From Plutella xylostella (Eukaryota; Arthropoda; Insecta; Lepidoptera; Plutellidae), in contig NC_063998.1 in assembly GCF_932276165.1 (NCBI RefSeq), positions 7,638,501-7,702,500 of the forward strand: a stretch of DNA of 64,000 bases, given 5' to 3'. The stretch's first letter is position 1. Each line of letters opens with the position of its first letter. Positions 10,240 through 21,439 of the stretch are shown one piece after another. A model generated the notes under the pieces. The model had not been told where the DNA came from, searched no databases, and was given only the letters and a program-made list of their open reading frames with translations. The position numbers and the translations under genes are program-made.

Positions 10240-12739
10240 CTTACTCTTCTTCATTGATTTAGGGCTATCTTCCATGCTTTACTCGTTGCAGAGATATCGT
10301 TTTCGGACTGTAAATTAAATAGAAGTTTTAATATCTGAAAGTAGAATATTCACACAATAATAATGAGCCCTCCATACATTTGGCACGTAGGATCTCAGAG
10401 TCAGATATAGAGACCCCGAGCGTACGACCGAGCGTGTGTGTTCGAATAACTGTACCTAAAACATTAATTTCTCTACAGATCTTACGATCTTTACTAATGA
10501 GAAACATCCCGAATCTATACCTCCGACCAAATAGAAGGTCTTAGTTTAGATATTCCCTCTCTATCATGTGTTTACTGAAGGAAAGAGACGCGAATACGAT
10601 CAGGATCTACGACGTTGTAAAACATTCATGAATAAAGGTCAATCCGATGTGACATACGGTATTATTCTGGACTGACGCTAAACTGGGGTTAGAAGTCAAA
10701 CAAAACCTATAACTCTTGGGGTTTAACCAGTTGTTTGAAGCGGATATAATGCGTCACTTAGATGTTTCATGGTCATATTGTTTTGTTTATGAAGGGATAT
10801 TATGGCATATGTTATTGTTTACTTGTAAATCTTGAAGGAATAGCTACGTTATTGCTAAGTATAACTACTGTGCCCTGTTTAATAAAGCTGATAACTCGAA
10901 AACTATGCCCCTTTTCGACAATTGCTGTGAAAACAAACTTGTTGGACTTCTGAACGCCAACCTCGACTTTTCAGCGTAGGTAAATGAGTTAGCAACTCTA
11001 TAAAAATATTTCTAGGAAAACTTTTCCAGCGCTCTAGCTATACCTAGGTTAGCTAAAATTAGACCAACCACTGGGTGCTTCTATGTTAAAAGAATATAAC
11101 TAAACAAGTATCACATTACTTACTCTGTGGCCAGTACACTTTACTTACTACACATGGAAGTCTAAAGTCTAATAATAATTTGCGCTATCAAAAGGATCCA
11201 CACCCACAGACATCGCTTCCATCAAATCGTATTATCATCAACACTCGCCATTGCCGCACCATCGAATGACATTACCTCACAACACTAGATCCCAACCGAT
11301 ACTACGATCAGTCAGGAACTTACCGAAGATCGACAAGTCGAAGGTCAGTGCGGGTCAACTGGAGTCAAGGGTCAGTTCTGAGACATTGTCGTGTAAATTC
11401 GCACTGACTTGGGGTCAAAATGAAACATATTCATGAATAGCATTCAAGTTTGTTGTGACGTCAAAAGATGTAACGTTTTGTTTGAGATAAGATTCGAAGA
11501 TTGTAGCTTTGTTGGGAGTATATTTAGACTCGTGAGTGTCTATCGTTACTTAGCTTGGCGAGTAGTTTTGACTGGCCGTGTTATTGTGATTTTTTATTCT
11601 ATTTAATAAGTATGGAATTTATTCAGCAAAATGAATCAGTAAGTATCATTTTTTTTTAATTAACTAGAATAATGTCTGTCTTCTCAGACAAGTAGGTGAT
11701 TCGCAGTAAATTAAAACAAAACTACGTAAAGGGAGTCAAATATCTAGTAAGTGATTTTATGTACAATATTGTAAGAAAATAAGAGTACAATTTATTTCTA
11801 CCGTAGGTAGGTATACCTACCTACAACATAATCTGTGTTCTTGTAAATAATCAGATAAAACAAGTCGCGAACTGCATTCTGCACAATTACAAACAATTTC
11901 TTTCTTCCTTATGATACTTTAATACGATAGCAAACGAGGGTCTACCTCTTATTCTAGAAAACGTAAAGATGACAATAAGACACGTCCGACCGAAGTATAA
12001 CTCGGTCCAATGGGGATGGTCTTATATGCCCCAACATCATGTTTCATGGCTTATTCATATTTCTATTCATCAATTTCTCATTCTCGGTACGGGTTACGGT
12101 AATTTTGGACTTATCCTTAGGTACCTATTTGTTATTTCACAAATCTACCCAAGACTGAATGATACTTACACCGAATTTATGTAAGCTAACGTCAAGTTTT
12201 CCATTCTTTAAGTGCACAAGTTATACCAGACAATCGGGTACAAAAGTGTATGTGACATGAAGACGCGGCGAGTTGTGGGCTGAGAGGAAGGTAGAAAGTC
12301 GATTGTCTGCCAGTCCACGCTACAAGCAAATCACTGTGTTCGCGGCTGTAAATTGCTGCGATTGTATTAAAACTTCCGATTGTGGTAGACGTCGTGATGA
12401 TGGCTAAATTAAAAAATGCGTGAGGTTACTGGTAGGTTTCCCTGGTTATAACGTTTTACTGTTAAATAGCCTAAATGGTTAGCGTAGTATTCAATCGCAG
12501 ATTTCTTTATCCGCGACGGATCCAAAGGGCGGATTTTGTGGTTAGTTGCAAAGCGGTGGACTAATCGATGTAAATACAATTTTCTCTTTAAAAATATGTG
12601 TATTGAAATTATTATATTCCATTACTTAAGTATTTAAAATAATACCTCTATGTGTTCATTTTCCAGCCGTTCAGAAGTTATAATTTGTATCCACAGTTAC
12701 CCCCCTCTACAGTTACCCCCCTCTACACCTTCTGGGCCA
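10240..12739. other. No gene recognised
   Basis: Ordinary AT-rich sequence. A short ATG frame ends in a GTAAGT donor at 11616-11646 (see rejected items). A duplicated AGTTACCCCCCTCTACA motif lies near 12697-12727, just before the MITE at 12743. Confidence 0.5.
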
Positions 12740-12742
12740 TAA

Positions 12743-12923
12743 GGCCACGTTCAGATGACAAGCGCTCAACGCGCGTTTTGGTAACGCGCGTTTACAACTA
12801 CATACTCGTACATTTTATTCAGGCTGTACACATGCTAACGTGCGTCGCGCGGAATAAAATGTATGTAGTTGTAAACGCGCGTTACCAAAACGCGCGTTGA
12901 GCGCTTGTCATCTGAACGTGGCC
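12743..12923. mobile_element. PIF/Harbinger-type MITE, 181 bp, TAA duplication
   Basis: TAA flanks both ends (12740-12742 and 12924-12926). The terminal inverted repeats are about 62 bp and essentially perfect, starting GGCCACGTTCAGATGACAAG. A 3-bp TWA target duplication with termini beginning GG(G)C is the signature of PIF/Harbinger. The arms contain CpG-rich ACGCGCGTT repeats. There is no coding; it would need a transposase supplied elsewhere. Confidence 0.9.
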
Positions 12924-13745
12924 TAAGCCTCATGTATTACCGGCGACAACAGCTAAAGTACCAGGACAACATGGCTGGTCAGCAAGTAAGCTAGTGGCTA
13001 AGTAAGTCATACAGCTGCAATCTCATGTAGGAATCTCGGCGTGCGTGGCGATAGCATCGGTTCACAGGGACGGTGGATGCGAGCTGTTACACTTGCCGTG
13101 GATTTTGACCCTTGCCACTAACGAGATAAAAGTGGAAAGCAGAAGTAGTACAGTGAAGGTTTTTTTTGTTTGGGTTATTAATTTGTCACTGAGAAGACTC
13201 CATACTATTGCAAAAAAAAGAGTTTTAATAATTAACTAGCTATCACAATAGTATGTCTATCATAAACTATCGGTCTCAAACCTGCGTATACCTACCGAAT
13301 TGAATTGAACTGCTTAACCAGATCCTATTACATTTCGTCTCACCATCCCTTTTCTCTAAACGAAATAGAGATCCAAAACAGACCACTATTTCAAGACTGT
13401 TGTGATTTTTAGACTAATTTTAACGCTGTTATTTTGTAAGCTGTTAGATTAATATTTATTTATTTCAAAACAATATAAATTATGTAAAAAAATATAATAT
13501 AAACCATAACTAAAATAATTACATGCATAAATAAAATAAGTTCTAAGCCTAACATGTTTCCTTATTTGTCACACTTTTAGTACAACTCAGCATTGAACTG
13601 GCCTGCAGAATCCCCAGTTTGCCTCAGTTTGTGGATCACGAGTGTATAAATGGAGGCACGTGAGATGAGCTATCGCGCGGTTCCCAGGCGACGTGGAGTG
13701 ACCCCGGTCCGCGATGGTGACCGGAGAAGAGATATCATCGTCAGG

Positions 13746-13873
13746 GGGGCCACTCTATATGACGAAAAACTAAGTTTCGGAGAGCTGCTGCGCAAGACTC
13801 TATCTTGTTGTATTAAACGTGATGATTGCACGATAGCTCACGTTAGTTAGTTTTTCGTCAGTGTAGAGTAACT
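13746..13873 (-). mobile_element. 130-bp MITE (GGGTYACTCTATA family), copy 1
   Basis: The ends GGGGCCACTCTATATGACGA and the complement of TCGTCAGTGTAGAGTAAC form imperfect inverted repeats of about 20 bp. The core, with CTATCTTGTTGTATTAAACG and TTGCACGATAGCTC, matches the copies at 33071, 34890 and 41615. Flanking duplications are not clear in any copy, so the superfamily is open. Confidence 0.8.
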
Positions 13874-14025
13874 CCTCATTGTAGGACGCGGCACGGAACA
13901 AACTGCGACAGATTCGGATAGGTTTTGATATTTTACGTAAACAAATAAAGCGTTAAGGTACCTAATAACGTTAATAAACAGCGTTATTATTATACTACTT
14001 AATATATTATTATAGATTTGCGTCG

Positions 14026-14071
14026 CATCCAGCGTCATCATAATGACCAAGCATTATGATAACGCTGGATG
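14026..14071. repeat. Hairpin, 20-bp arms, 6-bp loop
   Basis: CATCCAGCGTCATCATAATG is followed after ACCAAG by its complement with one mismatch (a G-T type change). It has no obvious flanking duplication. It may be a tiny MITE remnant or a local inverted duplication. Confidence 0.85.
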
Positions 14072-15074
14072 ACAGAAACTGTTTCCTAACTTATATTACA
14101 GGACAGACTATCTGTGACTACCAGTAGTCTATTTCAGATTGAAAGCAAGTACCTAGTGTAATTTAAATCTAATTCGTTAAAATATCTTGGCGGAAATTGC
14201 TTTTAGTATTAATCTCGCCAACTGTCATAAAATCTGGCTATTGTGCCAAAGCTCAGGGAGCGATTCGAGTTTTAGTGCGAAGCAAATCGGGAATAAGCTA
14301 GTTTGATGAATAAGTGTTAGAAGCTAGTAAATAGTATAGTCCCATAGTATAATTCCCTGCAAATATGAATGAAGTATTATTCAATTTCAGCGTGAAGTGA
14401 TAAATTCTATGATTACACTGATTATAGCGGTCGCAACTCACTACCTACTACACGAGGCGCGTTCGATAAACCACTATATTTTCCTTAAAATTGACCTGAT
14501 ATTACGTTAGTAACGAAATGATAAAAAATTAGTTGTTTTTTTTTTACCTACAGTTAATATAAGTACTTAGAGGAAAAAATAAAGGTTGCTACTTGGATGC
14601 ATTTTAAAACCTGTAAGTTTTTCCTACTACGTAGGTTCTTTCATGCTATATTTTCATAAAGAACAGATCAGCATTAACAAATTGATGAATGATCTCGATT
14701 AGATAGAGAACACAGGACCGAAAGCCGACTTATGGGGTCAATCTAAACAAATTTTGTTCTACATTTTTAGGAAATTCATTAACAAACATTTTGCTACACC
14801 ATTGATTCTAACACTGGACATAGGTCCAACTGTAATAATATTTGAATGATACATAAATTGAATACATATTCAAATCATCAAAAAATATTACCGAACGTGC
14901 CCTGCACACCTCAAAAAGTGTGAGTCAGTGAGTTACAAAACTCACCAAATTGCGTGAGAGTTCAACGGGAGATGTAGAATTGGCAACAGCACCGATAGAC
15001 CGACACAATGGGGCGTGGGCGGCCATTGCCACATTACCATTTTGTTGTAAAAATACTGACTAAAGTAATGTATG

Positions 15075-15702
15075 TGTCGCAGGCATCTGGTTTAATCTCC
15101 TGTTTGATTGAACCGCTAGCCCGTTCATTGGATGACGCTATTCAGTTGTATGACTAGGCCGAACGTTGATTGTACAAGCGTCACAAAACGTCCAACTAGT
15201 TAGCGGACTTAAGATCAGTCAGGTGGTGAATAAAACAAATATGGCGTCTAACAGCGAACAGCTGACACAAAAAGCACTTGTATTGTTATTTTTTGCAAAT
15301 AGCTTTAAAGTGCGTTATTTATGTTAAAATAGTGTGACAACATGGATTTACCTATTATTACACCCGGCGGATAGTTTCAAAGAAAAAAATGTGCTTAAAC
15401 TGGATAATTATGAACAACAATAGGTACGTTTATTGTTATTGTTTAGTTAATTTGTGAGATGAGAGCTTTGAAACATAGTATTTTTGTTGACTCTTGTCTG
15501 GTCATGTTCATCCCAACCAGACATTACAAAGTTGCTATACTATCACATTTAACGACTTCGCTGAATAACGTTCAGTCAAGACGTTGGACGTTACAGTCAA
15601 CCACTTGACGAGTTGTTCTTTAGTCATTCAACTGAGTAGCGTCATCCAATGAACGGGCTAGCGGTTCAATCAAACAGGAGATTAAACCAGATGCCTGCGA
15701 CA
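15075..15702. mobile_element. Large palindromic element 2, TIR of at least 80 bp, terminus TGTCGCAGGCAT
   Basis: The left arm (15075 to about 15155) and right arm (about 15622 to 15702) are near-perfect complements, with weaker complementarity out to about 115 bp. The end reads TGTCGCAGGCATCTGGTTTA. TATG lies just outside both ends. The first 12 bases equal those of the element at 2410-3288, but the rest of the arms and the interior differ. The 628-bp interior has no convincing open frame. It is probably non-autonomous. Confidence 0.8.
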
Positions 15703-15709
15703 TATGTAT

Positions 15710-16330
15710 GTAGTTTTAAAATCTTCATTTGTTCGATGTCCGTAACGGGTACTTGATAGAAAACCAAATTAAAATCGATAGACGTAATTTGAATCGGAAA
15801 AAATAGCATTGGTTCTTTTTGGTGCCTATAAGGAGAGTAGGCAAATTTGTATGATCCATGATTGGGTTTGGGAAGCCCCATGGTTAAAAATCGACAAACT
15901 TTTTTTTTGAGACACACATTTAATTATTTCTACAATCAAGAACAAAAAAAAACTTAATTTAAATTTGCCAAAAAACGTAATAGTCAATAAGTACAGTATC
16001 TACACCGGCAGAAAGTGGATAAAACAATGCACTGCCTACTTTAGCCAACTAATAAAAGATGAGTGTTCATGTTATGTTCTGTTTACACAACAATCCCAGC
16101 ATGGACACCATTATTCATCCTTCACACAACATGCCGTGGTGGGGTCTTGTTGCACAGCGGTGCTGTATAAATTATGTGCAATTTGTGCATAGCAATTAGC
16201 ATGGACAAATGATCGGACTGGGCCAGCCCGCGGGACATAGACTAAATAGACTATACTAGACTGGGATTTGAACTGAAATTTTGTAAACTAGGGGTTTTTA
16301 TAAGCTGTCTATCTTGACATTCGAGGTCAA
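15710..16330. other. No gene recognised
   Basis: AT-rich. Near 16004-16045 there is a faint likeness to the RTE 3' end at 3341 (GGCAGAAAGTGG...AATGCACTGCCTAC), too weak to annotate. Confidence 0.45.
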
Positions 16331-16333
16331 TAA

Positions 16334-16440
16334 GGGCAATAGGCTGTTGTTTTATGTCTGGATAATGGCTACCTGTGGAATAAACGACATGCTGTATTTA
16401 TGTTATCTATAGACAGTAACTGCCATGTGTACCACATAAT
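16334..16440. mobile_element. Degenerate MITE related to 30979-31113
   Basis: ATGTCTGGATAATGGCTACC, then ACATGCTGTA and AGACAGTAACTG, correspond to the complement of the element at 30979-31113. TAA precedes the left end (16331-16333), as expected for a PIF/Harbinger-type insertion. The right end has decayed. Confidence 0.55.
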
Positions 16441-17215
16441 AAAATAATGAGTCCATTTCACGAATATCACCACGATCCAAATACAAATTTAAATCGTTCT
16501 ATCCGTTATGGCTCTATTTCTCCTTAGACACCTCTCAAAGGTGTACAACTGTACACCACGTATGTATTTTATTCCAGGTATAAAGCATCGAGAGCTCGTA
16601 CAGCCCAGCTTCGGCCGGCTATTCTCCGGCCCACGCTCCAGAATTCATTAGCAAATGATTAACTTGTAACGAGTGGGAGGCGACAGGGTCGGCGCTGCTC
16701 CAGGATAAGTATTTGTTGCAACGCCCTATCTTCATCGACGGATGGGTGCAGTGGGATCATAGTGGGGTTATACGTTTTGGAGACATTCAATTGGCATAGG
16801 AATTGGAAGGTATCCATATTTTTATGTTGTCGTAGATATAACTACAGATACTCGAGTTATGTAAACTAAGTGAAGTAGGTATATTCATTAGCAATTCAAG
16901 CTACACCTTTAATGGTTGTCTATTCCACTACGCCCTACGCCTTCCTGCAGTGCATTATTCCTCGTAACCTAATTATTATTTTTTCACTGACATCATTACA
17001 ATTTTTGATAAACCTAATAAATGTTTGTAATTCACCGAGTAAATATAATAATCCTCAAATATACATCCATCTAATCGGTGTAAATATTGCGCAAATACAT
17101 AATTGATAGTCGGCGCTGCGCGTGAGTGGACGGTCCGCCGTGCCGGCCATCCGTCTTGTGCGAGCAGTTCCGCTCTACGGCACGACAGTGTGGAGAAGGC
17201 TTCTTTAAAATACAA
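16441..17215. other. No gene recognised
   Basis: Mixed sequence with a GC-richer patch at 16600-16750. No splice-site pair or repeat family was identified. Confidence 0.45.
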
Positions 17216-17226
17216 TTTAAGGTAAA

Positions 17227-17316
17227 CTTCCACCTATTGGGATCGTACGTATCGGGCCAAACAATAAAGGTTAGTGTCCACCTTGGTATCGTACGTATCG
17301 GGCCGAACGGATTTTT
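17227..17316. repeat. 46-bp imperfect tandem duplication
   Basis: ATCGTACGTATCGGGCC occurs at 17242 and again at 17288. Related flanks lie on both sides (TTCCACCTATTGGG versus GTCCACCTTGGT, and AAAC versus GAAC). Each unit carries the palindrome CGTACG. No reading frame is conserved between units. Confidence 0.75.
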
Positions 17317-18217
17317 AACGGAAACGCTGCCGCCGCACCGTCGGCAATGCCAATGAAAGGTAAACGCTACCTACCTTACGTTTCATCGTATCTGCTAATC
17401 TGTGCAAGTGACGATAGCTCTCGCGTGAAGACAGTGGGTAGGAAAACGTAGCATGGGAGCCTTGATTTAGTCGTTAGTCGTTAGGAATAAATAATTTAGT
17501 AGTTGTAGTGTTGGATGTGCCCCTTGGGAGCACGCAGATATTAGAAGCAGAATTATGAAGGTTATTGTCAAAATCAGTAATCGAAGTAAATGAGTAGTTT
17601 ACTCTTAGCATAGAGAAAAAAAACAGAACTTTTGTAAGGTTCGACACCGTGAAGACGTATAAAGTAGTGATCAAAGTGAAGGAAACTTATTAAAAAGTGT
17701 TTTCCATACCATTATATCAAAGAATTAACCCGTATGTTCATCCCGCGAGAGTCTGCCAAAGATGAGTAATTCAATAAACGAAGTGTTTATTGAAAATTAC
17801 CGCCTCGATATAGCGTTCCCTCTGACACGCACATCATAATCTCAACAGTTTTATTCCCTTTTAATAAGGGTGGTATTTGCGCGCGGGATTTCATCTACGT
17901 TACAGTAAATTATGTTCTCTCGCTGATCGGTTTTATGAGTTGTTGTGACGTGACTTGAGCTTTAAGCTTTAAATATTGCCGTGATATTCAGACTGCAGTT
18001 GTAAGTGGGCTATTCATTTTGAATTAGGTACTTAATCCTATTTACATGGATATTACCTACACTATTATGTAATGATAATGTTGTCTGACAATAATTAGGT
18101 GCTTAACTGCTTACTTATAGGTATAGTGTCCACAAGATTTTTATGTGTGAATAATAGTGACGTCATTTCGACTGTAGCAATTAACAATGTCGTAACTGAC
18201 TTTTGGCCATTTTTCAG

Positions 18218-18350
18218 TTTATTGCACTAGAAGGTCATAATATCAATAAGGAAGGTGTTAGGAAAGTTTCAGCTCTTAATTATGAATATTTCCCGATTTT
18301 TCTTGTGGAAAAAAGTCGGATCTGTTCATGGCGACCGCTTAACACTGTCG
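18218..18350 (+). other. Candidate internal exon (133 bp, unrecognised)
   Basis: The segment is preceded by TTTTGGCCATTTTTCAG (acceptor) and followed by CTGTCG|GTAAGTATG (strong donor). One frame is open throughout, starting FIALEGHNINKEGVRK; a second frame is open from an internal ATG at 18282. The protein is not recognised and codon use is not distinctive. Both splice sites are near consensus, but such pairs also arise by chance in AT-rich DNA. Confidence 0.25.
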
Positions 18351-19030
18351 GTAAGTATGTTGCGACACTGTTCCCGGGACGGGCGAGCGGGGCGGCCGGT
18401 CGTATCTACCACTTCCCGCCATGTTAGCGGGAGGAGCCCAAGTTGCGTTATACAATTTTATTATGTGGTCTTTAAGATCAATTAATTTATAAAAATAATG
18501 AAACTATAATGTCTTGCTCTAAATAATGGTAGACTTAGTGTATCAAGGAACGGGTAAAGATCTCAAGACAATGTATGACAGAATTTGAAGATTTGTGTAC
18601 AAACATGTTCCATTAAAACGGATACAATTAAACAAATATATATTTTTATAGCATCTCACATTAACATGCTTGCCCAATACAATGTATTTTTTTTTAACAA
18701 TTAATATTTTATTAAATTTTCGTATGGAAGTTGTATAAACAGTACTGAACAGGTAACATTGTAGCAAACGGCACATCCAACAGTATTAACTGCGCATTAT
18801 TTTAATTTTGAGTCGGATGTACCACATCCCACATTGTTACTTGCTTGCGTTTCAAGTACTACTGTTGTATATGGTATTACCGACTTTATTTTTTGTTCTT
18901 CTTTCCCTTGTGATTGTCGGATATGGAAGAACCGACCTTGTTATTTGTACATAATGTTAAACTATTGAGTTGGATGTGGTACAATGTACCATTATTTTCT
19001 GTAAACGTTGTAAAATCTCGACCGGCTCTC

Positions 19031-19070
19031 TATAAAAGTTAGAGCCCAGCCTCACTAGAACCTCATTGAC
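19031..19070 (+). promoter_or_regulatory. Possible core promoter: TATAAAAG with downstream initiator-like TCATTG
   Basis: TATAAAAG lies at 19031-19038, inside a small palindrome (GGCTCT...AGAGCC). TCATTG, close to the arthropod initiator TCAKTY, starts at 19063. The spacing is about 33 bases, near that of RNA polymerase II core promoters. What follows is the hairpin at 19079, not a recognisable coding exon. Support is by motif only. Confidence 0.35.
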
Positions 19071-19078
19071 CGCGTTAC

Positions 19079-19208
19079 CAGCAACGTGTCCAAGCTGTAA
19101 GTATTGAAATTTATGGTACCTAACTCACTTGGCGACGACGACGGTGTGGCATCGTCGCTAATACCATACATTTCAATATACCTACTGCTTGGATACGTAG
19201 TTGCTGAT
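19079..19208 (+). repeat. Long hairpin downstream of a TATA box
   Basis: The left arm AGCAAC...GTGTCCAAGC...TTGAAATTTATGGTA pairs with the right arm TACCATACATTTCAA...GCTTGGATAC...GTTGCT. About 44 positions per arm pair, with two short bulges and a few mismatches or G-U pairs. An inner stem GCGACGA/TCGTCGC lies inside. It could be a small foldback element or a hairpin RNA. A GTAAGT at 19097 lies within the left arm, so it should not be read as a splice donor without transcript evidence. Confidence 0.7.
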
Positions 19209-19619
19209 GTGACCATGGCCTAGTAAGGAAGGCCTCTTACTGTAAATTTATTAAGGGCAGAATTTTCAAAAACAGTTAAAAGCTCTGGTATCTACAAAAA
19301 TAGTTTACTTTAATTTAACACTCACATCTTTAGAAATCCCATACATACTCGTAATATTCCAGAGTAGGTAATTCTGTATGGTAAACTGAAAAAAATGATA
19401 ATTTGCGTAGGTATTTATATATTTTAGTTGGACTGAAGGAGCACGTGGTTCATGATTTCAGGAGCATTGCTTTTACATTCTGTATGTTTATAGGTACCGA
19501 TATTTTATTATTTATTTGTTGTTTTTTGGATAACAACTGTCAGTAAAATTCCTATTGGATTTGAAGATGAACTAGTGCAGTCACGTGCACTGTAACCTGC
19601 AGGTTTCTCGGCCTCTTAC

Positions 19620-20638
19620 TGTACAGCTGCAAGGATACGAGTATGCTAGATCTTTAGTGATAACAATAATAAATGACATCAGCGTAGGGAACAACACTCT
19701 CATGAACATCCAAACGAGCTTTTTGAGACACTTTCTGACTCCTCATTACAGAGTTCCAGGCTCCAATAAATTTATCTGATTTCCCACTTTCACTTTCAAT
19801 AACCCTTACATCTCTCGTTAACAGGATACCCAAACAATACAAACTCATTCTCTTGCTGTAATCTTTAATTCTCTATCGTGATCTTACACTCAGTCACCGT
19901 TTCATCTCTTTCAAACATCATTACTTTCGCCTTTCATTCCCTTCATTTTTAAACATCATACCGGAAAGTTACTTATTTTTGCAGCTGTTCTACCGACGAT
20001 GATAGTAAGACTTAATTGTCAGCGTACAGCATGCACTTAAGAAGTAAATTTTCGATTCGCAATCCTTTTTATCATCTTTTATATCCCTAACATAACTTTC
20101 TTTAAATAAATGAAACACCCAAGGCGAAGCACACATTAAGCAGGGCTTAACACCCCTGTGGATGCTAAACCAGTCAGTGTAGGCTCTATTTATCCTAACG
20201 CAAGCCAAAGTCCCTAAAGGGATCCCAGTGGTCGCGTCAATTGGCTGTCCACTCCATAAACGGACATTGTGTCCCACAAATCATTCCTCCTTACTATAAA
20301 AGCATTTCCTAAATCTAAGAAGGCACAGAACTCTGTTAAACCAGGACCTATCTGTGACATTATACGTAGTGATAAGATCGTAATCCACAAATCCCATTCC
20401 CTTTCTTCAAATACCATGCCAACACATCCAAGATTTTTTATTCTCTGTCTCCCTATATACCCTTTCAATCAATATTTTTGCATACAGAATCAACGATACT
20501 TAAGAGGCTGATGCCACGGTGAATGTTGCGGACCTGGAGAGAGCCTTTGTCTTTATGCAAAGGAACTATGACCGCTCCGTTCCAGTTACCTGGCACTGTA
20601 CCGCAACACCAGCACTCATTGAGGAGTTGGTAAATCTC
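19620..20638 (-). pseudogene. LINE family B reverse transcriptase pseudogene
   Basis: Minus-strand pieces in order: LLNECWCCGTVPGNWNGAVI and HRGISLLSIV (RT fingers), FCAFLDLGNAFIVRRNDLWD and SVYGVD (motif A region, first catalytic D in FLDL), CVRINRAYTDWFSIHRGVKP and SPWVFHLF (motif B, changed from GVRQG), FERDETVTEC, then VSQKARLDVHES (thumb). They lie in several frames with stops, so the gene is dead. The YADD segment has decayed. The tail style matches the family at 8146-8538, whose C-terminus would follow these motifs. It is 5'-truncated exactly where the family A fragment ends (about 20638). Confidence 0.85.
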
Positions 20639-20639
20639 A

Positions 20640-21065
20640 GTTGCAGCCTCTCCCAATGAGCGCCACAACACTCGGTTCTCGGACTTCCTCCTCCAACCGG
20701 CTACCCGCCTACGGTCCAGCGGGCAGGAGGGCGCCCCACCCTGCGTCTGTGTGTTCGTGGTCTCCACTCGAGAACTCGTCTACCCCAACTGTTATCGATT
20801 CTTCGGCAGATATGACCAGCCCACTGCCACTTCAGCTTGCATATTTTGACAGCTATGTCGGTAACCGTAGTCCTCTGACGGATAACCTAATTTCTGATAC
20901 GATCTATCAAAGAAACCTCAAGCATAGCTCTCTCCATAGCACGCTGAGCGATTTGAAATCGGTGGACCAGTCCTACCGTCAGTGTCCAGGTCTCTGCAAC
21001 ATACGTCCTCACTGGCAGGACTCACTGGCTGAAAAATTTTGTCTTCAGGCTCTGAAGAATGGCCG
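20640..21065 (-). pseudogene. LINE family A ORF2 C-terminal pseudogene
   Basis: On the minus strand the frame reads TYVAETWTLTVGLVHRF, AQRAMERAML, DRIRN, then a stop, KLKWQWAGHICRRIDN, GRRVLEWRPR and VGRPPARWT. A frameshift follows, then WRRKSENRVLWRSLGEA. The (Y)xAETWTL...AMERAML...KWQWAGH...GRPPxRWT series is the standard C-terminal region after reverse transcriptase in a common lepidopteran LINE. One nonsense change and one frameshift are visible. The copy stops inside the last codons (at SLGEA), where family B sequence begins directly. A large plus-strand open frame over the same bases (20641-21117) is only its antisense shadow. Confidence 0.9.
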
Positions 21066-21312
21066 AGGAGAATATGTGACGAAGTTTCCCGAATTTCCCG
21101 TTCTTAGCATGCCTTAAGAAACTGCGACATTCAGTTTTGTGTCTAGAACTATAAGCAGATTATCGTTGCATTATCATAATTGATAACTAAAATTTATCTT
21201 AGAAAATAGAAACGAAATAATGGAAAACTACAATTTTCATGGAAAAAATTATTCAGGAAAGCATAAATCCGACATCGTAAAGAATATAAAGTCCACTTAA
21301 AATAGCAGGATT

Positions 21313-21439
21313 TCCCACTTCCGACAAAATTTTGAGTACTTAGTTCAGTGAACATTGTTGAATCTCCCACTACCAACAAAATTTATAATACCAAGTCCAG
21401 TTAACATTGTTGGATCTAACTCTTCCGACAAAGTTAATC
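21313..21439. repeat. 52-bp tandem repeat, about 2.4 copies
   Basis: Units start at 21313, 21365 and 21417. Each begins TCCCACTTCCGACAAA or a variant and ends ACATTGTTG(A/G)ATC. Units differ at roughly one position in five. A related CACTTACGACATTGTTAATT lies further on at about 21647. Confidence 0.85.

Noticed and set aside
11573..11646. ATG frame MEFIQQNES followed by a GTAAGT donor
   Set aside because: Nine codons only; no promoter elements or conservation that I can show.
20641..21117. 158-codon plus-strand open frame
   Set aside because: It is the antisense of the LINE family A C-terminal coding region, whose minus-strand motifs are clear.
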